Source: Cytospora piceicola (taxonomy: Eukaryota; Ascomycota; Sordariomycetes; Diaporthales; Cytosporaceae). Taken from it: DNA of 64,000 nucleotides. The stretch lies in assembly GCA_023375675.1 (NCBI GenBank), contig JALQBC010000002.1, positions 806,001 to 870,000 on the forward strand. The letters run 5' to 3'. Made by a program: the position numbers and the translations under genes. Of the stretch, positions 34,385 through 45,680 are shown piece by piece; position 1 is the stretch's first letter, and every line of letters begins with the position of its first letter. Under the pieces are notes generated by a model that saw only the letters and a program-made list of their open reading frames with translations, did no database searches and was not told where the DNA came from.

Positions 34385-36102
34385 TCAAGAGCACTCAATC
34401 AAGCATCTCTTGCCTTTCGGCGGAGCCAAGAAGTAGGTTATCTGCTCCATATCACCGTCGCACATTCCTTCGAGGGCAGAGACCTTCGCGTTTGGAAACG
34501 CACGGAAGAACCGAGCACTTGCCAGTCTCAGTTCCAGTCGGGCAAGATGGAGACCGAGGCAGACTAGAAGACATTGATCAGTTTGGCCATGATTTTGGAT
34601 GGAAGAAACACATCCATGGGTGCCGAACTTACTGCGAGAGCCACCGCCAAACGGCATGAACGAGTCCTTCATATCCCTCGTCGGCGAGGCCCACCTGTCC
34701 GGGTCGAACCTTTCCGGGTCAGGGAACACATCCGTGTTCCGATGCAAACTCCACGACTGCGTACAGACAATCGACCCGCCTGGGAGATAGTGGCCGCCCA
34801 GTGTGGCGCCCCCGGCCGGAACGACTCTGGGGAGGCCGGAAGGGACGGGGCTGTGAAGCCGGAGGCTCTCGTTGATGACCTGATTGAGATAAGGGAGCCG
34901 GATGAGGTCACGGTCGTGATAGTCGTCCGGCAACTGCTGGAGCTCCTCGAGAAGCCTGTTCTTGATGGTGGGATCTCGGCAGACACGCCAGACGAGGTAT
35001 GTAAGGGTGATGGCCGTGGTATCACTCCCAGCGACGATGTATAGTTGAGCCTCGTCAAGAATTTCCTTGGGTGTCAGGCTTCCGTCTTCTTCGCCCTTGA
35101 AGAGCCGAGTGAAAAGCGTCGGTATCGGCGTATCCGGGTCGTTCTCGATGAGCTTCTTGTACCGATCCAGCGATGATTCTGCAAGTCTCTGGAGTGTCTG
35201 GAAGACAGAGATGCCTTCTTTGAATCCGGGGATTGGGACGCCATATGCAGCAAGATTGGCCAGCGTGGGAAATGTGCTTCTTGTCGCAACCATAGGGCCG
35301 ACTTTCTCGAGGTTAAGCGTATACACACTTTTCTATGTCTCCTCCTATTAGTACATATTACTGGCTCGTTATACTTTCCTAGCAGACTCGGGACGGTTTA
35401 GAACTACTTCATACCTTTCCTGATTCCAACATGTGGAAGGACTCGCCAAATGTCAGCTCTGCGATGACATCGGATGCCATGAACATCCACCACTTGAACA
35501 CATCAACCACTCCAAGCGTGTTCATATCATCGCCCATACGCTGGATAGCCAGTTGGACTCGCCGCTCCACGATGTGGTGAAAGGCGTGGAGTGCGTGTTC
35601 AGAAAAAGGGCCCTGAAGAAGTCTTCGGTGTCGACGGTGGAATTCGACATCCGTGGAATCGACCAGCTCCACGACTCCAGGGCCGGGGAGCTCGTGGTAG
35701 AAGTTTGATTTGATGTAAGTTGCCTTGACCGTGTGGATCTGCTTGACTGAAGGGATGTCCATCACGTCGACTTCGTGAGGCCCGATGCGAACGACGGGGC
35801 CTGCGCAATACCTACTGGTTAGTGGAAGAGGGGCACAATGGGTCAATCAAGGGGTCCAGCCAGATTCATCGGTACGGACCATATTTCTCATGTAGCTTGT
35901 GCACGTATCTGGCTCTTGTCCCATTCATCCATTTGTTGGTGAGAACAATACTTGTGAAGTTTGAGTACCAAGGTCCTGGGACCTTCGCCAAAGGGCTCCT
36001 CAGGGCAATAAACACGAAACCAATGGCTGCAGCTGCAAACGCTGCAAGAAAGACATGCTGGTGGTTCTCACCAGGGAGCTGGAAATGATAAGTTGCCGTC
36101 AT
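34385..36102 (-). CDS. Cytochrome P450 monooxygenase
   Basis: Four exons (36102-35880, 35800-35415, 35332-34633, 34563-34385) with introns of 79, 82 and 69 nt give 495 residues. An N-terminal membrane anchor (residues about 16-34) precedes the hinge PLAKVPGPWYS. The helix-I oxygen-binding motif reads AGSDTTAITLTY, ExxR is in NESLRLHSP, the PERF-type block is FDPDRWASP, and the haem loop is FGGGSRICLGLHLA, with the haem Cys encoded right after the last intron. It should sit in the ER membrane and use electrons from a P450 reductase. The substrate cannot be read. The last intron is 69 nt with no stop, so retained transcripts stay open but split the haem motif. Confidence 0.95.
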
Positions 36103-37379
36103 TATGGTCTGTGTGATGAGTACCGGACCCGTGATGAGGAGGAGGTACTGAGGTGTGCAGACTTGCGGAACTGACGTTTATATAATAGAATTTAGAGCGG
36201 ATTCGACATGGAAATCAAATACTGATAACAACGCTCAAGACCTCACATAATGGCCCGTTCAAAGGGGCCATGCAAGCAGTATTGCACAGCGTCGGGTGCA
36301 TGATGGACCTCCAGGCCTCGCGATCCATGGATGTCATCCTGAATCCTCAAATTTCACCATTCACCCGTCGGGACCGGGGACCTGGGTTGCCCCGGCATAC
36401 CTAAGTGAGATCGAAGCGGTGAAGAACCCAAGGTGCATATTGAAAGCACCTAACATTTGGAGTTCTCCCGACACTCCAACGGAGCACGAAGTTGTAAGCG
36501 AAACTAGGCTACATATGTAGATACTGAAGGTCTTGTCACACTGAAGATGCCATTATGTGGGGCGAGGATGTAAATACGGCATTTATGATGATTCCCAATA
36601 ATATCTAACATTGTCTCATACCCTATGCTACACGAGAAGGCCTTGTTCGTGTCTCTTTCACCGTTTAGTGGTAATTCTTCTACGTCTAGGACTCTAGAAT
36701 GACTGATATAGTAGTACGTGTCACGGCAATAGGCTGGATACGGCACAAGGGCTCGGAATTCCGGTACATAATATACTTTAAAGATCAAAGATAGTTTGCC
36801 TACAAAAAGAAAGAGAAAAGGAGGGTAGGCTGCAGGCATAGCTATAGGAATATAGGTGCAGGCGATATCAGTAAGGGAAGCTTATTAGTAAGGCTGGGTA
36901 AGATTAGGTAATAACCCTAACCCTGTCGCAGCCCCGCTTGCCAATTGCCAATTGCCAATAGCCCTGCTACCATGAAAGTTATCCATAGCAACACCTAAAC
37001 TTGAAGAGGTGAGCTATGCTGCAAAGGAGGAGAGACACGAAGAGAAATGGTATCATCTACCCAGGTATAAAGTACTGATGAGACGAAAATCGACGTTAAC
37101 ACTGACTAGCAACAGATCAGGAATTCAGAGACTTTCCCGCCCGCTAATCAGCTAATGCATTGGAATGATTCGCACGCACCTGCCAAGGGAGCCCAGGTGG
37201 CAACAGTTGTGTGGGCCTCTTGAGCTGGCAGGCTGGATGGCGGTATAAAGGGTGCCTGTCAACCTGTCAATCTGTCAAGGGGCCTCCCACCGCCGTTTAC
37301 CCAGTATAAAGGGCATTGACTGTTCAGTGAACAACAACCGGAGATCTCGCGGAAACTCAACCGGTTTGGTAACGTCAAC
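36103..37379. other. Divergent intergenic region between P450 and MFS genes
   Basis: It holds the P450 promoter (a TATATAA element on the minus strand near 36176-36184) and the MFS promoter. 36.5-36.96 kb is AT-rich and looks like decayed DNA, with a TTGCCAAT triple repeat near 36950 and two TAACCC units; I cannot name an element. No supported gene. Confidence 0.5.
37244..37311 (+). promoter_or_regulatory. Two TATAAAG boxes and a CTGTCAA triple repeat before the MFS gene
   Basis: TATAAAGGG occurs at 37244 and again at 37305. Between them CTGTCAA is repeated three times with 8-bp spacing (37256-37279). The second box is 69 bp and the first 130 bp before the ATG, so two start regions are possible. 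Confidence 0.45.
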
Positions 37380-39323
37380 ATGAGCCACATCCACGAGCAC
37401 GAGGTTCGGGCATCTCACGATGGTGACGGCGAGTCCCTTCATCGCCGGACGTCGGCTCTTGAGGAAATCCCAACCCTTGTCCCCCCGCCGGGCTTCCCAG
37501 GCTTGCCTGTCCGTCGTAGAAGCAATGCTTCTCGCCAGAGCGTCTCCTTCGCGGATGATGCGAAACATCACCCCCACGTTGTAGACGACAACGAGGGCGA
37601 TGAGGGTCTGGAGGCGCTCGCTCAGAGCACCTCTGCCGTCAGCCATCATACCTCTCGTAAACAGGAATCTATGGACAGTGTCTATGAGCTGCCCGTTATC
37701 CAAAGGCCCCGGGCTGCCAAGCCGGGCATGCCCAGCACCATCCGTGAGATGCCGTCGAACCTACCCACGCCAGCATCAACACGCCCTCCCTCCCCCACAA
37801 CGCCCAGCTACCTGCTCGAGTCAAGCAATTACTTCGGCCCAGGAACCGCGCCCCCTTCACCAAAGAGCGATGCCGAGCACGAAGCGGGTGTCGGACATGC
37901 ATACCCCAATGTCGGCGTCATCGCCTCATGGCGTGGCATGGTCATCCTGTTGTGCACGTGTGGCGCACAGCTGATGGACAACGTCTTCATGACCAGCGTC
38001 AACATCGCCCTGCCGGCCATCCAGAAGGACTTCAGTGTCGGAAGTGCAGACCTGCAGTGGCTCATCTCGGCGTACACGCTGACCTTCGGCGGGTTCTTGC
38101 TGCTCGCCGGCGTCTTGTCGGACCGCTATGGCCGCAAGATGATCTTCTGCATAGGGATGGCGACCATGAGCGTGTGGACGCTGGCCGACGGGTTCGCGCC
38201 GAACTTCATCGCCCTGGCGATCTTCAGGGCAATGCAGGGCATCGGCGCGGCGATGACGGTCCCGAGCGCGGTGGGGATCATCAGCAACTACTTCGTGGCA
38301 AAGGACCGGACACTGGCATTGACTGCCTTTGGCGCCTCCGGGGCCGTCGGGTTCTGCCTTGGTCTGATCTTTGGGGGTTTCCTGTCGTCGTCGCTGGGGT
38401 GGCGGTACATATTCTACCTGGCAGTAGTCATCACCGGCGTGATAGGCGTACTCGGGTGGTTCTGCCTGCCCAAGGACAGGATGGAAGGCCACGTTCGGCC
38501 GAAGCTCGATTTCGTCGGCGCTGGGCTGTCCACTGCTGGCCTCATCCTCCTCAGCTTCGTCCTCTCCAGCGGTGGTCAGTATGGCTGGGGCAAAGCGTTC
38601 ATCATCGTGCTCCTCATCCTCAGTATCGCCATGATCGTGGGCTTCACCTGGGTCGAGAAGAAGGTCCCCAACCCCATCATGCCGCTCTCGCTTTGGAAAC
38701 TCGATAACTTTGCAGCTCTCTGGATCGGCGGCTTCGTCATGTACGGGGGGTACCAGACGTCCATCTACTACGTCACCCTCATCGCCCAGGAGGTCAACAA
38801 GCTAAGCGCCGGGCAGACTGCTATACGGTTCCTGCCCATGGGCTGCACAGGCTTCATCTTCAGCCTAGGCATGTCCCGGGCTTTGGAACATATTAACACA
38901 AAGTTGCTACTTGTCGTCGGTATGACCATCTGCGCCATCGCACCCATCCCTGGTGCAATCATGAAGGCCGACGACCTCAACTTCTGGAAGTATGTATTCC
39001 CTACGACTGTTCTGAGTGTGGCTGGCGTCACGATCGTATATTGTACGATTACGGTTGTCCTGCTATCATCGGTGCCCATCAATGCGCAAAGCCTGTGTGG
39101 AGGCATGATCAATACCGCCTTCCAGATTGGCAGTGGGGTTGGACTGGCGCTATCAAGCGCCGTGGTCCAGGCTGTCGATACCAAGAAGGGGCACTCGGAG
39201 CTGCGGCAATACGAGACCGGACTTTGGTGTTGCTCTGGTCTCGCCGTTGTGGGCTTGATCGCGAGTGTGGTCGGTGTGAAGAACAAGGGGCGTTTGGGTG
39301 GCGGATCTGCGCCGATCCATTGA
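37380..39323 (+). CDS. MFS multidrug transporter, DHA2 type (14 helices)
   Basis: One exon of 647 residues. The first 180 residues are a hydrophilic, Pro/Ser-rich cytosolic tail. Transport helices follow, starting near LLCTCGAQLMDNVFMTSVNIALPAI. Motif A is GVLSDRYGRK and motif C-like Gly residues occur in FGASGAVGFCLGLIFGGFL; the length and helix count fit the 14-span H+ antiporters such as yeast Atr1/Sge1. It should export drugs or own metabolites across the plasma membrane. It is divergent from the P450, and the shared 1.28-kb region suits co-regulation, though this is inference. Confidence 0.95.
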   Translation: MSHIHEHEVRASHDGDGESLHRRTSALEEIPTLVPPPGFPGLPVRRRSNASRQSVSFADDAKHHPHVVDDNEGDEGLEALAQSTSAVSHHTSRKQESMDSVYELPVIQRPRAAKPGMPSTIREMPSNLPTPASTRPPSPTTPSYLLESSNYFGPGTAPPSPKSDAEHEAGVGHAYPNVGVIASWRGMVILLCTCGAQLMDNVFMTSVNIALPAIQKDFSVGSADLQWLISAYTLTFGGFLLLAGVLSDRYGRKMIFCIGMATMSVWTLADGFAPNFIALAIFRAMQGIGAAMTVPSAVGIISNYFVAKDRTLALTAFGASGAVGFCLGLIFGGFLSSSLGWRYIFYLAVVITGVIGVLGWFCLPKDRMEGHVRPKLDFVGAGLSTAGLILLSFVLSSGGQYGWGKAFIIVLLILSIAMIVGFTWVEKKVPNPIMPLSLWKLDNFAALWIGGFVMYGGYQTSIYYVTLIAQEVNKLSAGQTAIRFLPMGCTGFIFSLGMSRALEHINTKLLLVVGMTICAIAPIPGAIMKADDLNFWKYVFPTTVLSVAGVTIVYCTITVVLLSSVPINAQSLCGGMINTAFQIGSGVGLALSSAVVQAVDTKKGHSELRQYETGLWCCSGLAVVGLIASVVGVKNKGRLGGGSAPIH

Positions 39324-41638
39324 CGGGCTCGTGTTTGACAGCTCAATGAGTAACGTGGTTTTAATGAATTTTGGTATACGTAGCCGTGGTATCGAAGGTT
39401 AGAAAGTAAGTCCACGGCGGGACTTCGAAATCAATTGATTGATGACTAGAAATGATTAGATTATCCAACAATACATATATACATAGTCCGTCCAACCTTA
39501 GCCCCGTGCTACTTTCTAGTTACCGTGCTGCATTTCAGAAGGCTTGTCATATAGTGTGCAAGATCATGAATGAAATCAAGCAGTAATCTGAATTAGCGGG
39601 ACATATGTCAACTTGAGTGTCTCTGTCTCTGACGAATTGACAGCCCGGTTTGGTGTCGAACATTCACCTCCCCGCCAATGTAACACTAGCTCTGTCTATT
39701 CGGGTGGTATCCGGCACGCCTCAGTGCGTGGATTGGTCGGCTCTACGCATATAGAAGCTGACCCATGGATTGAAATCTTGGGCTTTTCATGCACAATGGC
39801 TGGGATGTTGTCTTCCCAAGTCTGGAACATTTTCCAAGTTGCCCCCTTGAAGGCTTTCCTAGTACCCACCCTTACCATTTTGGTGGTGGGCACGCTAAGA
39901 ACCAGCAGAAGAGTACTGCGTACCAAAAGGACGACAGCGTCATGAGTGTCTGGTGCACAGTCATATCATGGAGACGAAGCCCAAGCTCGGTTGTGCACAC
40001 TGAGCCGATACAAGATCATCTCTGGCCCTCCACAGAGCTAGGCCGTCAAGGTGCCCAAACGGGCGGAGTCTACGTCAATCAGTAGTGCGGTGCCTAGAAA
40101 TCCCCCGCGGCGTTGCGACTAATGAATTAAGTATCTCCAGCTCCACTGTCCTGGTCCGTGATTATCACCGGCGTCCGGGATAGCCAAGTGGCCCGGATCG
40201 GCGGTTGAAGATGAGGTGAAGGCGGGCTCACAGAGAATGTGTAGATACTTGTTTCCTCGATTACCTACTCATTTACAAGTAGGTACTGGGTACTGAAGAC
40301 CCCCCAAAAGACTTCCGGGGCCGTGGGACGCTCAACGGCACATCCAAACGGTCTCGACGGGAGGCTAGAACGTACAAGGATGCACGGGAACAAGCGTCCT
40401 ACGTACTAAAAAGGTGGATAAGAAAGAATTGCACTACACATACAGATGACTATCTCATCCTGGAATACAGAAACGCTGGATATTGGTACTCTGATTGAAA
40501 ACTTCTTCCTGCCGGGTGTCGGGTCTTGTTGACTGCCCTGCCGCAGGGAAAAGCAAAGAAAAGTCTGCCAATCTTCAGCAATGACGCCAAGGTGACGACC
40601 GTTGAAAGACTGCAAGCCTGTCGATCCGAGACCGCGCCAGTGTGTTTTTCACGCCTCTGTCTGAGTACCGGCACGTTAAAGCAAAAGTACACTGCATACA
40701 TTAGACTACCTACTCGACATCCGCAGTGGGATCTCCCCCTACTCCACAAAAAAAGTCTCGTCAGGGTATATAGCCCACCAGAACGAACACTACAGGCGAA
40801 ACCTTCGACTGAAGGTGATAAAGATGAAAATGAAGACGAAGCAGAGAAGAGAATGAGCAAAAGAAGACAAAACTGTAGGTACCCGGGACCCGGGAGGCGG
40901 TCCTCAGGGCATCTCGATATGGGACCCTGCAGTCTGTAGGGCGGTCTAGAAGGGCTGCAGCAAATCAAGAATCGCGCTATAAAGTTTTGGTTTCTTGTTT
41001 GCCTCTATTCCTGGACTTCCTTTAGCACGGGCGGGCCCGATCTTGCATCTCATCTACCGTGCTACTGCCATAATTTACGTACTAGCTCCACGGCAACTGG
41101 GGCCCAGGGACGGGGGCCCAGCACCGTTTGAGACTGGGGGCGAAGCTTAATTCTGCCTGCCCCCCAGCGAAGTCGCCCCAGAGTCACTGGAGGGGTCCAG
41201 CCAAGCACAGCCAAGGATGCTATCATATCCGCTAGAAGACCAGTGGCCATTGAGTCACCAGTGTGGTTGTGAGGGCCGGCCCCGCTGGCCAGCAAGATAC
41301 GGTACTCGGCGGGGGGGGGGGGAGGTGTTGGAAAATATCATTTCAACTTGGCGGCCTATTTGAAGTCTCGTCATGATGTTCCTTTGAACACAAAAGAAAC
41401 CCATCTGGCCACTTGTTAAGACGAGCAGCTTTGACTATCGTGTCAGCTGTGTATTGGGAGAACGTCCTGTTCCTGTTCCTGAAGTCCATTTCTCAAAAGA
41501 CAAGACAGGCAGGGAGATACACGTGTGTTGTTTGAAGGCCGACGTGTAAATCTGCGAAAACAAACTTGAATATCCCCTCCCTCTCCGGTTCTCTCCAGGG
41601 ACGCCATTACTCCCCAGTTTCAGACAGGACAGCAATCC
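39324..41638. other. Intergenic region, 2.3 kb
   Basis: No gene supported. An 8-bp hairpin TACCTACT...AGTAGGTA lies near 40262-40285 and a 12-G run at 41311-41322. The final part is the promoter of the second MFS gene. Confidence 0.5.
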
Positions 41639-43402
41639 ATGATGATCGTCGACGAGGGCGCAACCGCCCATGGGAAGCACCATCTGGCGCACAGCCATGC
41701 CCGCGAGGAGGACATCCCAGGGACGGTCAACCTCAGCGTCGCCGAGGGCGACGACACGGGATACGGCCAGGCGCTCTTCCCGGTGCCAGCAGAGGATCCC
41801 AACGACCCTCTCCAATGGAGCAACGCTAAGAAGACATCGATCCTCATCGCCTGTGCTCTGTACTCGTTCCTCGGGAACTCATCCCTCCTGGGCCCATCAG
41901 TGTACATCACCATCTTCTCGGAGGAATTCGACATCTCGCCCAACAAGGCGTCCGGGCTGATCAGCTATGCGAACCTTTCGTTTGGTTTCGGTGAGTACCA
42001 TTTACGCAAATCTTGCTTAAGAAGGCTCATGGCACTGACCAAGACCAAAAGGGTCTCTCCTCCTCGTGCCCATGTATCACAAGTTTGGACGCCGGCCCAT
42101 TATGCTCTTGTCCATGATCTGCTACTGCGCGGGCCTGATTGGCGCCTCGCGAGCCACCTCCTACAATGGCCTCTTGGCCGCCCGGATCATCCACACCCTA
42201 GGCTCAGGCGTGTGTGAAGCCTTGCCGGTCCAGCTCGTCAACGACATCTTCTTCCTCCACGAGCGTGGCCAGCGCATCGGTTTCTACACCATCGCGCTCT
42301 GCCTCGGTTCCTCCGGCCCCCTGTTCGCTGGCTATATGCTGAACGGCGGGTACTCATGGCGTCTCTTCTTCTACGTCGAGTTCGCGTTCGCCGTGGCTTT
42401 GCTGATCTTTGCCTTCTTCGTGGTCGAGGAGACGACGTACCACCGGGAGGTACCGCAAGACTTGTCTGGTGGCAGCGATTCGATGGGCAAGTCGCCAAGT
42501 CCCCGGGTGGGAAGCGTCATGGCATCGAGCATCGACCTGCCACAGCGGAAGACGTTCCTGCAGACACTCAAGTTCTGGGGCGTGTGGGAGCGTGACTCCG
42601 ATTTCTTCTTGATGATGGCGCGGTCCTTCACGTATTTCCTCGTGCCGCATGTGCTCTGGGTCATTACGACATACGGTAAGACTCCAACGATCCTTCCTGT
42701 CAGGTCTCTTTTTGAGGCTCGGCGAAGTAGGCTGGCGACTGACTTTCCATAGGATTGTACATCGGTCTCGTGGCACTCACGTTCAACTATATCACGCCCA
42801 TCAAGGTAACTGCAGCTCCGTATAACTGGTCGGAACTCAATTCCGGTCTGATCGCAGTTGCATCCATCATTGGCCTCGCCCTCGCCATTCCCTTCACCAC
42901 ATCGTCCGACCGACTTGCCGCCGTCCTGACGAGGAAGAACAACATGGTCCGCGAGGCCGAGATGCGGCTGGGTGTCTGCCTGCCCGCCCTGTTGATCGCG
43001 CCGGCTGGTCTGGTCGTCTTCGGCTTCACGGCCGAGCGCAACCTGCACTGGATCGGCTATTTCGCCGGAGTCGTCATGTGCAACTGGTCGTCCTTCTTCT
43101 ACTTCACCTTCGCGCTGGCCTATGCGCTGGACAGCTACACGGCCAACACGAGCGAGATGCTGATCGCGATGAACCTGGGGAAGCAGGCGATCAGCTTCGG
43201 GATGGGTGTCAACCTCATAGAATGGGTAGAGACGAAGGGTTATGCGGTAATGATCGCCGGTGTGTTTGGTGGCGTACTGTTGGCGAACAACCTGGCGCTG
43301 ATCCCCTTCATGCTGTTTGGGAAAAGGATACGAGCGTTCATGGCGAAGACATGGCTTGCGAAAATCCACGCAGACAGCGCTGGGGAGGCCATGCACGCCT
43401 AA
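41639..43402 (+). CDS. MFS transporter, DHA1 type (12 helices)
   Basis: Three exons (41639-41990, 42052-42675, 42753-43402), both introns phase 1 (61 and 77 nt), give 541 residues. The N-tail holds the block ALFPVPAEDPNDPLQWS, the DPxNPxxW signature of fungal DHA1 drug:H+ antiporters. Motif A is MYHKFGRRPIM after helix 2, and motif C-like GSSGPLFAGYM is in helix 5. A cytosolic loop of about 65 residues splits the two halves. Related fungal proteins export drugs, polyamines or pathway products; the substrate is unknown. An ATG doublet starts the frame and either may be used. Confidence 0.94.
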
Positions 43403-43572
43403 CCAGGTCCATTTGTAAAGCTTTGACAAGATTCAACTCTTGCTGGTGCGGGCGATCCCCCGACCAAAGCCAGGATTTCGACGGCAGATATGAGTTCGCC
43501 TGTTCCAAAGCCTGTGGGGCCAAATACTTCTCCATAGCTCTCGGATATTAATTGATCTCAAGCCTCGAATCC

Positions 43573-43971
43573 TCATCCTGACTGACCAGAGACGAAAGGC
43601 CAAAGGAACTTGAACAGTGTCACCAGCACCAGAAGGACAAGCGCGACGAGCTTCAGTATTTCGTGTTGCCTCGCTTTGTCGCGCTGGTGGGCCACTCTGC
43701 GAAACACGACCAGGGTCCTCTGGAGATCTTCTGAGTCCATAACGACAAGTCCGGGGAAGTCCATGAGTAAGTCTGCCCTCGTGCGTACCATCGGGACTTC
43801 TGGTCCGTCTGCATCGTGTGTGAGATCACCAAGCCCGTCGAAGTCCGCTCGGCGATGTCTTAGCTCCGGGGGAAGGATCTCTTCACGCATGTTTCCGGTA
43901 GTGAAGGCCACAGTACGATGTGGAAAAAGCTGGGCACGAAAGGCTGGAAAATCAATCGCCTGGAGTGTCAT
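43573..43971 (-). CDS. Possible small tail-anchored protein
   Basis: An open frame of 132 residues from the ATG at 43971. The last 25 residues (from LKLVALVLLVLVTLFKFLWP) form one strong hydrophobic helix preceded by basic residues, as in tail-anchored proteins. The rest is soluble with no known motif. It may instead be the last exon of a longer gene to the right, or a chance frame. Convergent with the MFS gene, 170 bp apart. Confidence 0.3.
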   Translation of the reverse strand: MTLQAIDFPAFRAQLFPHRTVAFTTGNMREEILPPELRHRRADFDGLGDLTHDADGPEVPMVRTRADLLMDFPGLVVMDSEDLQRTLVVFRRVAHQRDKARQHEILKLVALVLLVLVTLFKFLWPFVSGQSG

Positions 43972-45680
43972 CAAAGTTAAGTTTTGAGTGTTGCTGTGAG
44001 TGAAGTGTCAAAATGGATGGAACGAGTAGGTCCAATGAGTGGCAGTGCCCGGGTGAATGTTATTTGTCATCTCGACGATCGCATCCTGCCAGGTTGGTGA
44101 AGCGCATGTACCTGATTATCGTATGGCATGAGCGGTCGTGGCCGGGGCGTTTTTTGTCGTCATCCGCTGACAAGAGAGTCCGGGTGTTAGGCCACAGTGC
44201 AGACTGCACACTGAAGATCGCGGAGTGTGTCAAGCTGGTGTTGATTGTTGCAGTTGAAGACGATACTGAACTGCAAAAAGTGGTTGATGGAGTGTCAGGT
44301 TTCAAATCCAAACCCACAGCGGGAGGTCGTGTGTTCCGCACAATCCGACCAACGACACCTCACATCAATTCTCATGTTTTCATGGTGCCTCCTCAACTTC
44401 GGACTCTTCCGCCGCTTGCAATATATTCAGCGCGATCGGTGACTTTGGCTACTTCGATCAAGAGAAAACAGACCCAATCCCGATCCCCAGCAGTGCCAGC
44501 ATCGAGGAAATTCTAGCGATACGCCGGCATTTCCGGATAAGATGGCTTAGCCTTCTCACGCTGTTTGTTCCTCAGGATGAGGCTCATGCCACACACTTCA
44601 ACCATACACATACATGCAGTACATGCAATGCATGCTTGGTCTGCTTCTGTTACCACGTACTTATATATAGTACCATCGTCTGGGCGGTGTTGGAGTGTGT
44701 GGTGTAGTCGAAAGATTCACTATACGTTGATTGGTTGTCATCAGTTCAAGCGTTCAGGTGCTACGATAGACTGGCACTGTTCGCCGTTGTCGTCGTCGGC
44801 CCCCTCCCCTCTTTTTTTTTTCTTCCTCTTTTTGGCTGATTTATATTTTCTTCTTCGTCTTCGTTTTCTTTTTTACACACTATCTGAATGAAGTGTGTGG
44901 TCGCTTATAACAGCGGCCGATGCTGTGATGAGTCTTGAATTTCTCTCAGGTGAGGCTATCTATATTTAGGAGTCCACGCGTCAGGCTTCCTGACTTTCAG
45001 CTCATCGATCCTACATAACACAAAAACGGCTGAATAAGAACCCACAGCGGGGTCAATTGAAACTTTACCGCTACCACTGCACCTATAGTGTTTGCATGTG
45101 ACCAGGTACCACCGCATTATCGCTCTCAGCCTGCCAGTCTGGCAGTCTGGTTGTCCGGAACCACCAGAGACCAACCCACTAGATATGTACTTGGCACGCT
45201 GGCGATCCGCTGTCCCACATCGAGCGACCAACCACCAACATGGCGATCTTGATCAGCTCAATGGACGGGCCCAGAGGGAGGCACTAACAACCAACATGGC
45301 ACCCTCCAGGCTTTCATGTGGGATGTTGGATCCTACCCACGTCTTTATGGGCAAGGGTCCCAAGGTGCCACCACCACCATTCTGAGCCATTAGGTACTGC
45401 ATGCTCCCGTTGCCCATAGCAGGTCCGATCCCGAGTTCTCGATTCCTTTCTGCACCTCATCTGGCAGTATAATATTCAATCGGCATCTCGGAAGAAAAGA
45501 TCGTGGACGCTCCGTGTTCTAGCCACGATAAGCCGCGCGAAATCCTCTTCTGTCTTTCAGTGCCGACCTCCTTAACTGCCCCTAGTAACATTCGATTCCC
45601 AATGTTGTAGTTACACAATCCGACACGGCATACCGGTACTCACTCATTGGCGTCCCCGTAGCAGGGGCTCGGCACCAGCA
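43972..45680. other. Intergenic region, 1.7 kb
   Basis: A frame at 44013-44516 has no recognisable content and was not called. A CT-rich stretch at 44800-44875 and a 15-nt near-palindrome CTGCCAGTCTGGCAG near 45129 are the only structures seen. Confidence 0.45.

Noticed and set aside
36504..36839. 111-codon frame in AT-rich DNA, possible transposon remnant
   Set aside because: No transposase or reverse transcriptase motif and no terminal repeats found; decay of an element is possible but unsupported.
36908..36925. TAACCCTAACCC-like telomere repeat
   Set aside because: Only about two units, internal and flanked by ordinary sequence; too short for a telomere or interstitial array.
40171..40220. 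GGGATAGCCAAGTGGCCCGG, similar to a tRNA D-arm
   Set aside because: No matching anticodon stem, T-arm or acceptor stem could be built around it.
44013..44516. 167-codon open frame
   Set aside because: Has an ATG but no domain, no signal, poor codon character and no splice partners.
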